64,000 nucleotides of DNA from Trissonchulus latispiculum (taxonomy: Eukaryota; Nematoda; Enoplea; Enoplida; Ironidae). The DNA is taken from the NCBI GenBank assembly GCA_030248195.1, contig JASAND010008433.1, positions 1 through 64,000 on the forward strand, read 5' to 3'. Each line of letters starts with the position of its first letter. The stretch's first letter is position 1. The position numbers and the translations under genes were made by a program. Of the stretch, positions 33,726 through 47,099 are shown piece after piece. A model generated the notes under the pieces. That model searched no databases. It was not told where the DNA came from and saw nothing but the letters and a program-made list of their open reading frames with translations.

Positions 33726-34512
33726 GTTGAGCTTCACGTGCTTGACAGGCAAGACACAACAATTATATATAGTTAACTAAAAACAGCTCTTTACACTCTT
33801 TACGGAAAGATAGAAAGATATTGTGTAATGAACTGGGTTGGATTAAATGAGAATTTGGCTTGGTTTGATTCGGATTCAAGAAATGGGGTCGTATTAGGCT
33901 GTTAGGTTCAGTTACACGGAAGGTCAGCGCGTTTGTCCGATTAGACAAACTTAGGTACCAGATTCCCGAAAGGTGGTTTGCCAAAATCGGGGATCTCTAC
34001 AGCCAACCTGTTAGGGGTATAGTCGTGAGTTCGTTTAGATAGGGGTCGTTAGGTTGATCGCAGCAGGATTCAATCCAACAAGGTGATCGCAACAGGATCG
34101 TCTTCAGCAGCAAGATCGCAACAGGATCTGATTCAGCAATGAGATCGCAGCAGGATCTGACTCAGCAAGGCTGTTCCTAACTAAGTCTAGGTGAGTACAC
34201 AGTAATTTATTAACAAACGACAAGGTTAGATATGCTTTGAGAATAACAATGGTAATGACAGCAAAATTATCAAACAGGGGTCACTGGACAATTAATATTC
34301 ACTGCAACTATTAACAAGATCAAAGTACAAGATACCAGGGTTGCCAACTCCTTTGATAGACTAATACCTTTTAAATTGACCGATATTAGGGGAAGACTAG
34401 CTATTAACAATTCGAAGACGGATTCTTTCTTTCTTCCTTCTTCTCTTACTATAACTAACAGGGACTAAGTTTCACTCTAACTTAACCTTGGGTTCCTCTT
34501 TTTGGGGGGTGG

Positions 34513-34556
<44 letters not shown>

Positions 34557-37500
34557 GTGAAATTTGCTTTTTCCTCCCCCTCTCCCCAAAAAAAAAAAAA
34601 AAAAAAAAAAATTAATTTTTTTTAATTTAATTTAAATTAATTTTTTTTTTGGGGGGGGGGGTGAGCGGGCTTAGATCTGGTATTAAAGACTCTCAAGGAA
34701 TCCCACAGATCTAAGGCGGCTATCGGACGGTGGAGAGTACAAACACAGGGGTCGGTCTAGGCGGGGAGTTACCAGGAGATGCCCGAATTATAATTAATAT
34801 AGATTAGGTGTTATTTAAATTATCTTCCAAGGAACTTCTTCTGACTGAAGGATTAACTATTGATAAGCAAAGTCTAAACCAGAGACAGAAGGGGAGCGAC
34901 AGTCCCCATGCAGGAAGAGGTGAAGATGACAATTTGAGACATTTGAACGAATTTCTTGGAAAGAGCAAAAGTAGAAATAATTGCAATAAAGTTCTTATCC
35001 GTTTTCTCTAGACGAGTTCGCTACTGTAGGTTAAACCGGCAATGATCAGGTTCGGGTCAACGGTGTCTCTGCCTTAACTGCTAATCAATAAGTTCCAACT
35101 CCAATGTACCTTCCGACTTGTCTGAACTGATTCCAAATCAATGACCAAATTAATCCAATACTATCCGATTCCAATTATCTGAGTTCACTCTGATTCTACT
35201 GACAGGTACAGTCCTCAGGTCAATCCTCACAGTAATCACAGGACAGGTTCCAACTGATCTGAATCTCGGCAGGACGAACTGGCGGTGAACCTGAATCAAA
35301 TGGGTTAAAACCCATTAGAACAGGACACAAGTGCGGGAATCAAACCCAGCAACTATTACTCACTTTGGATGGCTTTCTGAGGTAAAAGTTGAACTTCGTA
35401 AATTTTAAGTAACATTTGGCCAAGACAATTGAAAGTAGCGTGTTTTTAGGCCAGTTTACAGTTAGGACGGACTTAGTAGCGCGTTATTGCTTTGGGCACA
35501 AACGGATTTTAACCAAATATCAATTTCTAGGCGATTTTCTGCTATATAGTGCAGAAAATCGCAGGTACAACACGGTTCTTCCGTAGATATTTGGTTTACA
35601 TTAATTAAACGTGAAATGGGAGTTTTGGGCATTTAGTGAGCAGGAAAGCGCCCGTTTCCTGCACGAAACTGCCATTAAACACAGAAGACATTCGTTTTCT
35701 TAAACTTATTACTTTTCTAAAATTCATTAGAAGATGGTTCAAGAAGATTTCTAAGTCGTATCTACAGGTTAACTTTATTATATTTATTAGCTATCATTCA
35801 TATAGTTTTTGGATACTTACGTACTATTATTTACAATGTGTGCCATTCGATTCCGTTGTGTAGTTCTAGATGTTGGTTATTAGGCGTACTTCAATATTGG
35901 CGACCGCAACTGCCAGAGAGTATCTGACGGTATCACAGTTAACTTTTAGAGTTGTAAGTTGACATAAAAAGTTTGAGCAGCGGCCATGGTGCTTGTTACA
36001 AAACTGCAGAGTGGACCGAGATTGGTTGTTTCATTAACAAGTACAATTGAGGGCAAGCGCTGTTGTTCAGTGCTGCTTTTCCTGCAGCACCGAACCTTTA
36101 GGAAAACAATTAGCACAGGACCTTTTAACATTCTCGATAGGGACCTGGCATAAAAGTTTGGCGAGTTTTAACCAATATTTTACGGAAAATTACCAACTAG
36201 AATACATTTGACCGTTTGGTTGTCATGAACGCGTGAGGGCACGAATGGCACAGTCCTAACTAATAAGTATTCATACAACCTAGCATATTTGCAAACGAAC
36301 CAGCACGAAGTCCTTATTTGCGATTCGTCCGCTCCTTGAGCATAGGACTACCTACGCGGACGAATCGAGGACTACTTAGTAGTTAAAGCCCATTCTGGGA
36401 GTCCCCGTGACTCTGAATTAAGCTCACTACTTGGTTGGCATATAATGCGACACGACAATAGACACCTGCTCCTGCTGGTTGACATTCACACGTTCTTTTT
36501 GAACATCAATCGGTAGACGGACATTCGGACACTTATTCGCAATCACACAATCTCCTACCTAAAAACGGGAATTCTATTATAGTTCCGGACGCGCAAATCC
36601 CATGCACCCGATGGGAATCGACATACCGTTGGGTTTTGGGGCAATCCATACTGTTAACGTTTTTAGACCCATCAGGATCCTGTTCTTTAGACTGATAACA
36701 CCAATTTTAATAATGACTATAATTTGGGTAATTATTACTGATAGTTGCAATCAATACTTCGAAGTGTTAGATTGATAGCGTTCTGGATTATCCCAATTTT
36801 GCAATTCACGTAACTAACAGACATTCAGCTAACCCAATTAATGCCCTAATGATGGTCGAGAAACGTGATTTGGCTGCTAATTATTGTTGAACAATAGTTG
36901 TTAACGTAAGAATGAGAAATATTAATTTGAAGCTGAGGGTCATTAGTTGGGCAGTTTCTTAACAACATTTATACGAACGGGGCAATCCTCACAACCCCTA
37001 TCGTACAAGGGGAGTTTCCGTGAGTTGCCGCTCAGTTAATCAAAACATTCATTCATCAGACACTCGAAACAGCATACGAAACAGACATTCAAGATTCATT
37101 CAGATCATGCATTTCTGAAACTTGATTGACTTCGGAACCTCACGCTCCATGAGGGGTTTACCCGAATAATCGCCTTACGTAAATTTAGAAACACATTCAC
37201 ACCCTAGCAACACATTCTTCCAATACATATCTAACTATTAAAAATACAAATTACTTAACTAAGCCCTAGTTCTATGTGCATATTTGACCATGAACTTTAA
37301 ACTTTGTTGCGCTCGGATTTGGCTATTGCAATTCCGCAGAATTGCTTTGTAAAAGAAATTTTGTGAAAAAACTGGAACTTGGAAGTTTGATGAAACTTTG
37401 TATAAAGTTTGAAAGAAAGCCCGTGAGTAATAATTGCTCGGCAATTATTACTAACAACAAAGTTAAATTAAACTAAATACACAATTAACTGAAAGCTACA

Positions 37501-40500
37501 GAAAGCTGAGGAAGCCGGCCATTCCTCTCAAAACTGCTTAAATAGTTAAATAATTAAAAGTAATATCAACTCATAGTTTTAGGATTGATTTAAAATGACC
37601 TGTACGATTTTGATACCTAGCAATTTAAAAGCCGACCTAACGCTGAAATTAAGACACAATACAGAACTGTTGTTTTAAAACAATGCGTTGCCTTTTATAA
37701 AAGCCATGGCCGGCAACTCCTAGTTGCCGGCTGTGGGGAGAACATTTCTACTGACTAGCTTATTAGTATCAGAGCCGTAATTAAGGGGCTCCCTAGCTCA
37801 AAACTCAGAAGTTAGGCCCCACTCAAGATCCCGTTAAATCTACAAAAAGAAACCCCAAAAGTGACAACTGAAAGGCAGAAAAAGAAAAGGACAATTTTGT
37901 CGCGAAAAGAGTAATTTCTGGTTTGACTAGAAAGACGAAATGTACAACAGAAAAGGCGACAGAGGCACGTTTTTATCCTCTGTTTAGAAATCATAAACTA
38001 ATAGCGAAATAAAGGCGTAATGAGAATTAAAATCGGCTCGAAAGCCCGACATGCTATGAAACAGAAATGTGGCCCAAAGGCCCAACATGCTAGCAAACAT
38101 AAAATTGGCTATAATATTGCGAATACCGAAAAGTTGGGGCTCTGGGGCCCAAAATAGCGAGAATGCTGGCCTTCTGGCCGTGGCTTGGATTTTAAGAACG
38201 ATGGCCATTTGGCCTTAAAACATAAAAAAGGGCCCATCGGCCAAAAATACAAGCATACACAAAATTGGCCAAAGGGGCCACAATACAAAATCCTATTTTT
38301 TTTTATCCTAGATGGCAGTTCTAGGCCGGACATAGAAGGTCCATGTGGCCACTCAAGTTGTTAGTGTTCGGGTATTAGCTCAGTTTTCCTCTCTGGCCCA
38401 AGGGCCAGAGAGATCCCTAGATTTTTCTGTAGTTGGGGGTGTGTACTGCTATATTCCCATGTCACACCAGTGACACGAGAAGCAGTACACGGGGGAAAGA
38501 GGGACATTTTAGCGGCCGCTCTCGGCCGTACCTAGACGAACACTGACTAGAATTTTGAAAATCGGCGGCCAAGGGACAGCTCGTTGACAGCCGGTAATAA
38601 AAGCGGCTTTCTTTAATTTTGAGGGAAACTTCTAGAAGTTTCTAGAAGCTTCCCATGTTTTGTATGTGAGATCCGGGCTCTTTTCGGCCCGGGGACCAGG
38701 TGCGGGGTCAGATTAATGAGGTTTGGGAAATATAGCCCACAACTGGTCCCTTTTTTGATGGATTTCGGGGTCGAAACTTGGGCGAATTTTATAAAAGTTT
38801 TGGGTTTACACGTAAACGCAACCAAAGGGATAGGTGATAAAATCGCGGTCTAAACTTGCTCAAAAATTAACGAAAAGCTGTGGAATTTAGGCCAACCTGG
38901 GCCTATATAATACGAGAGAAATGTTAATAATTTAAATGGACTCGGAAAATTGGTTTGTTAATATTAAAATTATTTTAATATTCCTTTGTTCTCGGCCCCT
39001 CATTCTTGAGTCTCGCCTGGACTCTTGGCCGAGAACAAAGCGTGCCGGTCATTTGTCTTCGGCAACAATTGTTCCCTGCTACTGGAAACTCCTTGTTTCC
39101 AACAAGTCGAGAGCAGGAAAACGACGGCCAAAAAGGAAAATAAAATGGGAAAAAGATGAAAAAATATGCACATAGATATTTTTACGTAAGTTCTAACTAA
39201 CTAAGAATTGTATTGTTAACTTCTACGTACTTAACTACCTAGGTTTGGTTTTCTTTTCTTTTAATTTAATTTATTTTTGAGGCCACTAGGCCCCCTACGA
39301 ACCAATAGGATGTAGAAAAGGTGTGTACTAACTCTCCCTTCGAGAGGCAATTCTCCTGCTGGACTAAAGGCCAGCCCAAAGTTCACGAAAGGGCAACCTT
39401 CCAGACAATATGACTGGAGTTAACACAAAGGTTACGTAAGTCTTAGTTAAGTTACACCTAACTTTTTGGAATACTAAAATTACGGAATGAAGAACATTTT
39501 ACTAAAACATTTTTGACCATAACTTTCTTAATATTGGGAATTGAGAAATAAAATTTACATTTTTGGAATCAGCGTCGAATTGCCTTTCGATTAAGCCCAA
39601 GTTGTGTTTCCACATAAAATTACGTAATAATTACCTAATTAACGCTAATTAACACTAATTAACATGCTTAACTCATATTAAGACTAGCTTAACCTAGCTG
39701 ATTGCTAAAAATGGGAAATTAAAGCCAAATAATGTCAAACATGACTACCTATGTCTAAATACGGTTACCCATACACTTGTAACTACATATTATTTGCTGA
39801 TTAAGGATAATTCCACATAGTAACTACCGTATACCAATGAACCATCTTCGTATGATTGAATTTGACAGTAAAATTGAGATTATTGTTTGCAAACAGAGGG
39901 AAATTACACATTTTTGTGGGTGATGTTAGGACCTTTTCTTCAAGTTTTGGGTGGTCGGTAAGAATATGTGAGTTGACTAAGATTGGGTACTAATGACGAG
40001 GCACCAGCTCCTCATTAAAGTGTGAACTTTTGCAATTATTATCTGTTCAGGGATAGCAAGGTCCAAGTGAAAAGGCACCCGCTTTTCACAGGGAGGCAAT
40101 ATTAAGGGATTCCCTTCCAAACTACCTGACTGACTAAGATGTGTATTAATTTATGATGCTGTTCTTCTTGTATTAATAGACCTGACCTTATAAAGCGGAT
40201 TTAACCAATCTTCCCTTTCTTTCCTCTAAGAATCGGTTATACTTTAGAGATTGGCAACCCTGTTCTTATTTACACACAAATACAATTACAGCTTGGACGT
40301 TCATTCAAGAAACTACGATCATGGCAATCTTTAACTTAGCCCATTTTCTGAGATCTTTCTTAGCCTTTTCGAGTGATCATTTGAGCAAATCCTTCTTTTT
40401 GGACCAATTCTTCAAAATCAGATTTTTTATTTAACCAATTTCATTACAACTGCAGGCTGTAGGCTGTGGTGAGCTGTCAATATATATTCTTTTCGCACTA

Positions 40501-40754
40501 TTGTTGTTTGTCAATCAATGCAGAAGCATTAAAGGCTACGTAATAAAATATATATGTCAACAACTATGTCAGGAAGATATTACTGACGTATTTTTTACAG
40601 AAAATTCAAGACAGTATAGAAACAACTTTAGCATAAATGCAAATATTATATATGATGTATAAATAAACGTAAACTGTAAATTTAACGTAAGCTGTAAGTT
40701 TTCTGGTGAAATTAGCTCAAACTTTAGCGTAAAATTGGTGTGAACAAAAGTAAC
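33726..40754. other. Seven kilobases without a recognised gene
   Basis: The contents are: a tandem GATCGCARCAGGATC array at 34058-34178; long G, A and T homopolymers at 34503-34660; an inverted pair GCGATTCGTCCGC / GCGGACGAATCG at about 36322-36370; a hairpin GTGTACTGCT / AGCAGTACAC at about 38431-38490; and GGCC-rich sequence at 38040-38410. Codon-like frames are short. A GGGTTTGATTCCC word on the minus strand near 35335 resembles a B box, but no A box accompanies it. Some of this may be gypsy 5' sequence or the interior of a large hAT. Confidence 0.4.
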
Positions 40755-40892
40755 TGTTGACCCGCTCTGACCCGCGGGTACCCACTTACTTGAAAGTCGA
40801 CCTGCGGATGCCCACTTACCTGAATATCAACCCGCGGGTCCCACTTACCTGAAAGTCGACCCGAGGGTTCTCGCTACCCACTTCCAACTCTG
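40755..40892 (-). repeat. hAT-like right end with ACCCGCGGGT iterations
   Basis: Three to four units of GTCGACCCGCGGGT..CCCACTTACCTGAAA end in CCCACTTCCAACTCTG, the mirror of the terminus at 24755. A second, separate CCGGTGCCAACTCTG end lies at about 41604-41618. No matching target duplication was found. Confidence 0.45.
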
Positions 40893-43748
40893 CCGTCACT
40901 ACACCACTCTAAGAAATAGATATATAATATACGGTACGTATCTGCATTAAGTTTATTTATAGGTACAACAAAAGCACAAAAAATCAAGTTTGTAGACACA
41001 AAATATTTTGTGGAAAATAAAGTTACATATGTGGAGTTGGCTCCGGGTCCAAAACTAAGCCGGCGGGCGATGGGGGGCATCCAAAAAACAGACAGTTTGC
41101 ATTTCCAGCCTTCAAATTACTTCAAATTAATTTCAAGCTTTCAAATTTCACTGCAACTTTACTACTGTAATAGTGTGAAGTGAATAAAATTTGTGACAAG
41201 CCTTAGGTAAATTTATTTTACGCTTTACGACAAGTTTTATATGATTTGAGTGCTAGGGCTGATAAATACAAAATTAGGATCTTGTTTGGATATTGCTAGC
41301 AATTTTTTGTCATGAGTCCGTGGTGGCTGTCCTTCGGATAAATTACGATTGCTCTGGAGGAAAGAAGGTAAACGAATTTTTGGTGGCTTGTATTTGAAAT
41401 AATGTCTTTGAGCTTGTTTACTAGATTTACTTTTGCGTGTTTTGCAAAATTTTATACTAAGTTATTAATTCCAGTTACCATATTTCTAGCAACCTTTTGT
41501 TAGAAGAGAAAAGAATAAATTGTAATGTTTTAACACCCCTAAATGTACGTACCAAAATCCAGTTTTCTTCAATATATATTTTGGAATTCGGACCCGCGGG
41601 TACCGGTGCCAACTCTGCATATGATTTCTAGAATATACCGTTTCAATTTGTAGTTACTAGAGAGAGACCGTGGTTTGGCACAATATATATATAGTTGATT
41701 TGTTACATATTATAGTATAGAATTTACAAGAAGACATTTTGTTCTCATTATTTACAGGCTAATAATACCCTTTGCGATACCTACACGGATCACGACAACA
41801 TACATACCTACTACTCCTTGTATGGTCAAATCTACTGAAATAACGCTGTCAATTAGATAACAGATAAAGCATCAGTCATCACAGTTTACTACTTGAGCAG
41901 TTTCATTACAAAAGTCTTCGTACAAAGCAGTAAGGGGAGGGGGTCTTATTTTGCTATTCTAATAATTGCTGTTATAAGTTTGTAGCGATCCAGCTCTGGT
42001 GACAGTCGCTGTATACAGAATAGTTTCCATGGTCACAGTCCTATCCACATGAAACTGAGAACAGATACAGAACCGAACAGAGGAGAAGAGAAGCAATAGT
42101 GTTTGGCTCATTTCCTCCTGCAACTGATAGCATTAACTGTCATAGGTTTTTTGCATCATGCCAGAGACACTTGACTCAGAATCTAGACAGAGGGAGAGAG
42201 AAAGAAAGAAGTGTTGATCCTCTGAAGTAGTTCTCTTTTCTGACAAGATAAATGGTAGTAGCTCTTTAGGTTGAAACCTAGGTTTTTCGTTTTTTCCGAT
42301 AATTTATGAATTCTTCCCGCAATATGTCAACAGTAGGAGGCCCATCAAATGAAAGTTTGTATTTGCTAACCTAAATCTATGTAACAGCGCAGCCTAGGAA
42401 AAACAACGACCTAATTTTATAGCATATCCTTTTCTGGCTTTTTTATGCCTGATCCCAACTTACCCCAACCTTACCGAATGTCAATTTTTTCGAATTGGTT
42501 GTGCAAGCATCTTTATGCAAATATATTCATATATTACGTAGATGATGCTTCCCTCCATCCATTTAATTGAACAGACGATAGATTTCATCCATTTTCTTAA
42601 TCCAAACTTCGCTCAAATGTTCTAAAATACTTTTTTACTTTAGACAGCTGGGAATTCATTTTGATTCACCTTGTGCTATACATATTTCGTTTCCCTATTA
42701 ATGTAGTGACTGTTCAGGAATAAATTGGCATTACAATCTTTTCGCATACGGAACTATTTTTAGAAACTAACAAGTACACAGTTTAGAGAGAAACGAATCG
42801 GCCAGCACTAGCCAGGAAGCGATTGGTAGCCATTTGTCCTTGGTCTACCGCTCATCCAACTTACAGAACTCTCAAGATTTGCCACTCACTCAAGATTTCC
42901 CAGAACATAAACTTGAAATTGGCGAAGTTCTGGGTTTTCACTCTACGCGGGCGTACTTGATAAATGGTTGTCTTTTTTAATCAAACCCAAGCCGTTGCGG
43001 GGGAAATAATATTCTTAGTAAAGTTTTGGAAATTTGCTTTTGACGAACTTATGGAATTGTAAATGTGAGCTGTCTCATTTTTTCCATGCTTGTGGCCTGG
43101 CCAGAACTCAAATGTTGTAAAAAAAAAGGAGGAGCAAAATTTTGGAGCAGGTGGTGCGGGCTCATCAAAGTCCTGCTCATCTCTGCTAGCCAACCATTAA
43201 TCACTAAAGGCTTTTCAGTTTGTGATGGGAGTTTAAGTGTTTCCAGAACGTTTTTAATATCAACAAAATAAACGAGTGTTTTTATTAAATGCTAAAAAAT
43301 ATAGCCCCTAGTCATGGAATATGTAAAAAACTAAAATAAACTTCTTTTAAATGTATATATGCTTTTCCCATTACGAAGTGAAAACCCTTATTTAAGAAAC
43401 GTAATTGAACTCCTTCAATGTGCGTTAATGCCTTCACCTCACTGACGTTTATGGACTCGAAAGCGGTCCTGAGTATAAAATATGATTGGGTTTTAGAGGT
43501 GGGGTTCCGGAAAACCTGCGAGGATGCGCTCTGTAAATTTTTGCCCCAGATTCATTAGGACTCCCTTAATGGCTTTAAAAGAAATATTTCTAGAGCGTCA
43601 GTTGATGACAAAAAATCTTCTTATCCACATCCGTGCTACAATTTTTGACACATGTTATTTAAAATGTAATCGCAAGTTATGCCATGCTAACTTACGCAGT
43701 TATATATAGTGAATACATGGAACTTTCATAACTTTTCTATAATTTCAG
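40893..43748. other. Upstream region of the globin gene, no coding exon recognised
   Basis: Mostly AT-rich DNA. A purine-rich tract at 42180-42215 follows a short ATG frame (42158, about 19 codons) that could be a 5' UTR exon. The stretch ends with a good 3' splice site (CTTTTCTATAATTTCAG, ending 43748), so a non-coding first exon of the globin gene probably lies somewhere here. Confidence 0.4.
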
Positions 43749-44075
43749 GAATATTATATATTTCAATATTTAATTATCATAGTGTTTTGTTGCCCATAAT
43801 GGGAAATGTTGTAACTTCTGATGAAGATTTTATTGAGAAACAGGAACAAAATATGAAGCCAGTACGACGAAGAAAACTAACTCCGTCGAAGCATCGCAAA
43901 CACAGCATGGCAACATGGAACGACGTCAGAAAACAGGAGTCGGAGGAAAGTGCAAACGAGTTCTCCATGCACCATCTCAGTCTTGCCGTTACTCCACACA
44001 TTAGTAGAAGTGCGGAGAATCTCCATCAAGTAGTGGAAATAATGGAGGAGCCATCACCCACCCTCCCAATCCCAA
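43749..44075 (+). other. Globin gene exon: 5' UTR end plus N-terminal coding part
   Basis: It follows an AG acceptor at 43747-43748, has 50 nt of leader, ATG at 43799 and ends before the donor GTAAGC at 44076. It encodes the 92-residue N-terminal extension, rich in S, E, K and R, including the acylation motif. The next base pattern requires two bases from exon 2, which the acceptor at 45906 supplies. Confidence 0.7.
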
Positions 44076-46457
44076 GTAAGCCAACCTCCGGCTTCAATTA
44101 ATGCTTAGTTGCCAAGTACATGGCATGACATCCATCACGTCTGATGGTTGGTTACGATGTTATGTAAGCGGGAGTTATTGCCGTTACGGTTCAGTGTTCA
44201 GTAGTATCAAGAGTTTATAATAGGAAGAGTATGACGCTCAGTTCTGCCTAATAGAATAAACTTGCAATATGCTCGAAAGGCCAAAAACTCGGGTGGGGGC
44301 TTCTCAGCGTGTAAACATGCTTAGCATGTTTTTCATGCTGATATTTTTCAAAAATATTCGTTTTTGAAAAATTAAATACGATAACTTGAGCTAGGGATAA
44401 TTTTCATATCATTATGTTGCGTAGAATGAGATATTTTCAACGATATAAAAATTATGTAGCTCGGTTCTGGCTATCTCATACACATCTGGCAACAACGTAA
44501 CGCATTTTGAAGAAATAATGAAATTCCTAAAATTTTCGTGGAAAGGATTTTTTATTTCCGGATTGGTAAGAGATTGCCTGAACCATTTTCTGGGACGCTG
44601 AGCACGAATCTGAAATCCGTTTTTCGATTCAGCTTTTCGTAATAGCTCAGTATAAGCTTACGCTTTAGCTTAGTGTTTTAGCTTATACTGAGCTAACGAA
44701 GCGCTGAATCGAAAAACGGATTTCAGATTCGTGCTCAACGTCCCAGAAAACCCCTGTATGCAAGTTTTCAGCAAAATGTTTTTCAAAAATGTTTTTGGTT
44801 CCCCTTGGCCCCTTACCAAACTGAAATTTTAAATCTTAAAATTTTTTAAAAATTAAAAATTTTTGAATTTTTTAATTCACCAGCCTCTTCTAGTAGGCAC
44901 TCACATCAAATTTCAGTTATTGGTCAAAAAAATCAACAGTTAGGGCTGGGGGGGAACGCAAAAGATCCTCAACCGTGACCCCTCCCGCGAAATTTCGGCC
45001 TGTAATATGTATGTAGGAAGAATGACGTATATATCCTCTGCACGCTAACAACGGCTGATCGACCTTCTAGTAATGTAAGTCACATTATTCCCGCACCCGC
45101 ACGTACTGACTCCGTTTTCAAACTTTACAAGCAAACAGCGAGTGAACGTCCCCCGTTTTGACTAGGTCCCCGTACCAATTTACGGTGGGGGGTCACTGGT
45201 GTGCAATTTGCGCGAGGGGTCAGCCGTTAACGTGTAGAGGATGTGTCACACTTATTATTCATAGAATATGCCTGTTGTCATACTTTTATATGTATTATGT
45301 GCTCTTGGCTGGCAATGCAAGGGAAAGTAGTTTAGAAGCTTTAAATAAACGTAATTTTTCATTATAGGCATTTCTAATATATTTAACAATAGTACAGTAT
45401 TCCCTATTCTAAAAAATCATGCAGGTATTAGTTGGTTTGCGGGCCGCGGGGGGATACCAGCTTGTGGGTAACTGGGGGGGGTCGGGTGGACTATCTCAAA
45501 ACTCCATTCGGCGAAAATCAGACTAAAAACACTAATTAGGAGCTAATATACCATACCTACTTTTTCTCCCTTTTATTGTAAAACAAAAACAGATTGTTCC
45601 CTGATTAACATTTTCCAGACAGATGACCACAAAGCAAACCAAGCGTCATTTAGCGTTTTTCAGACGAAATAACTTGTTTGTGAGATTTTGGAATTTTTTG
45701 CGAAACCAGGCCACTGGAATATTAAAGCTAAGTGACCTGGAAACCATCACTATTTGACGGAAGCCGTACAGAAATCCACAAACAAAAGAAGCCCAGTCCT
45801 TACTGAAACTGAATGGAAACTATGACCTAATTTTCGTTTCTGTTTCAGTTCAGTACTGAAACGGAAACCATTTTATCCTATACGTGATTTTTTTGTATTG
45901 TTTCAGAGAAACCTTCAAAAGCATCCGGAGCTCCACAGTTGCAGCTCACAGAACAAGAGATTCATCTAGTCCGTCAGGCCTGGGACAGAGCTTGTAGTGG
46001 CGACGAAAGGGAACCGGGGCATTCCATTATGTGTTCCATTTTCACCCTATGTCCTGAACTGCAATGGATTTTCAACTTCAACTCACACCTGGAAGTTACA
46101 CCAGGCACGTCCACTGCCACAGAGGCATCACAATTTGAACTCCATGTCAGCCGTCTGAATAAAAAATTAACCCTGCTCATTGGCTATCTGGACAAACCGC
46201 TGATGATAGAAGATCATGTCATAAAACTAGGACAGTATCATGCAACAGTCACATCAGGACGGTTCAAACCAGACTATTGGGACGTTTTCGCCCAAGTTCT
46301 CTGTCAAAAGGCCGTGACATGGAGCCCCAAAAATGGATTTCGGCGTAATAGAATTACTCAAAAAGCTTGGTCAAAAATTGTTGTCTACATCGTCAGCATG
46401 CTTAAGATTGGATATGAATCTCAAATCAGCAAACAACCCAAAGAAGCAGTGAAGTGA
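43799..46457 (+). CDS. Globin X-like membrane-associated globin, two coding exons
   Basis: Coding exons 43799-44075 and 45907-46457 join in frame (phase 1) to give 275 residues. The globin fold occupies about residues 106-265: LTEQEIHLVRQAW starts helix A, Phe150 fits CD1, His172 (FELHVSR) fits E7 and His204 (LGQYHA) fits F8, with the neuroglobin-type 32-residue E7-F8 spacing. The protein starts MGNVVTS, which fits the N-myristoylation pattern MGxxx[ST], followed by a basic stretch (KPVRRRKLTPSKHRKHS). N-terminal acylation and membrane binding are known for globin X. The globin domain itself has no intron. Such hexacoordinate-type globins act in redox or nitrite/NO chemistry rather than bulk oxygen carriage. 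It converges with CDC26. Confidence 0.82.
44076..45906 (+). other. Globin gene intron (1831 bp, phase 1)
   Basis: Begins GTAAGC and ends TTTTTTTGTATTGTTTCAG. It contains a repeat insertion at 44205-45000 related to the element at 47872-48856. A short frame at 45158-45367 is not supported as an exon. Confidence 0.75.
44205..45000. mobile_element. CAAGAGT-ended inverted-repeat element, partial, in the globin intron
   Basis: Starts CAAGAGTTTATAATAGGAAG, like both ends of 47872-48856, and shares its interior (CATTATGTTGCGTAGAATGAG and CAACAACGTAA.GCATTTTGAAG). It then carries a strong inverted pair (CACGAATCTGAAATCCGTTT and its mirror) at about 44599-44660 and 44675-44735. The expected right end with CTCTTG is missing, so the copy is truncated or rearranged. 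Confidence 0.65.
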
Positions 46458-47065
46458 CAGTTTCTATGAGCTTCGAGTTTTGCCTACTTTTTTGTACACG
46501 TTTTCTTAAAACCCAAAACTCACAATAACTAAGAATGTGACAAGTGTTCCAGCAGATCGGCTTGCCGCTTTCGAACTTCAACACTAAGATAGAGCTGCTC
46601 AGCCTAAACAACTGTATACTGGACTATCATCTGTGACGGCGTCACGAGGAAGGACAGCCGTTACCTTACAAATCATGTCACAAGCCTAATAACTAAGAGT
46701 GCGAGCTTGTCACAGTAGTAGTTATTGTGTAATCTTATTTACATATATTAAGCCTGATGTATATTTGCTCCTACTTTTCTGCCGTTTTCCGTATCTGTCC
46801 GCCCACAATGAGCTTCTCAAACTTTATGAATTGGAATTCTAAAGTCTAAAAATTCCAGTTGATAGACGGGAAACACTTTTTACGAGAACAGGAAGCGAAA
46901 CTCTGATCAGTCATTACGTAATATCACAACTCTGAATGCAAGTTGACATGAACGACCATTTTACAACAAATACAGTGGCGGAGTCAATGGCGTAAATTTA
47001 GGAACAAATATAAACCAGGCTAAAGTTTTGTTTTTGTAGCAACTTAGTGACGAATAAAGTTTATT
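46458..47065. other. Globin 3' UTR
   Basis: About 600 bp between the globin stop (46457) and AATAAA at 47053, with no other feature. It gives the globin transcript a medium-length 3' UTR. Confidence 0.5.
47053..47065. terminator. Palindromic double poly(A) signal between convergent genes
   Basis: AATAAAGTTTATT reads AATAAA on both strands (plus 47053-47058, minus 47065-47060). On the plus strand it follows the globin stop by about 600 nt. On the minus strand it lies about 560 nt beyond the CDC26 stop, or about 150 nt if the hAT MITE at 47100-47508 is discounted. It is the only AATAAA I noticed in either putative 3' UTR. Confidence 0.6.
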
Positions 47066-47099
47066 ACAAACGCAAAATGTTAAAACAAGCACTTATTAG

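Noticed and set aside
35300..35345. tRNA-like B box on the minus strand
   Set aside because: GGGTTTGATTCCC is present, but no A box or cloverleaf could be built around it.
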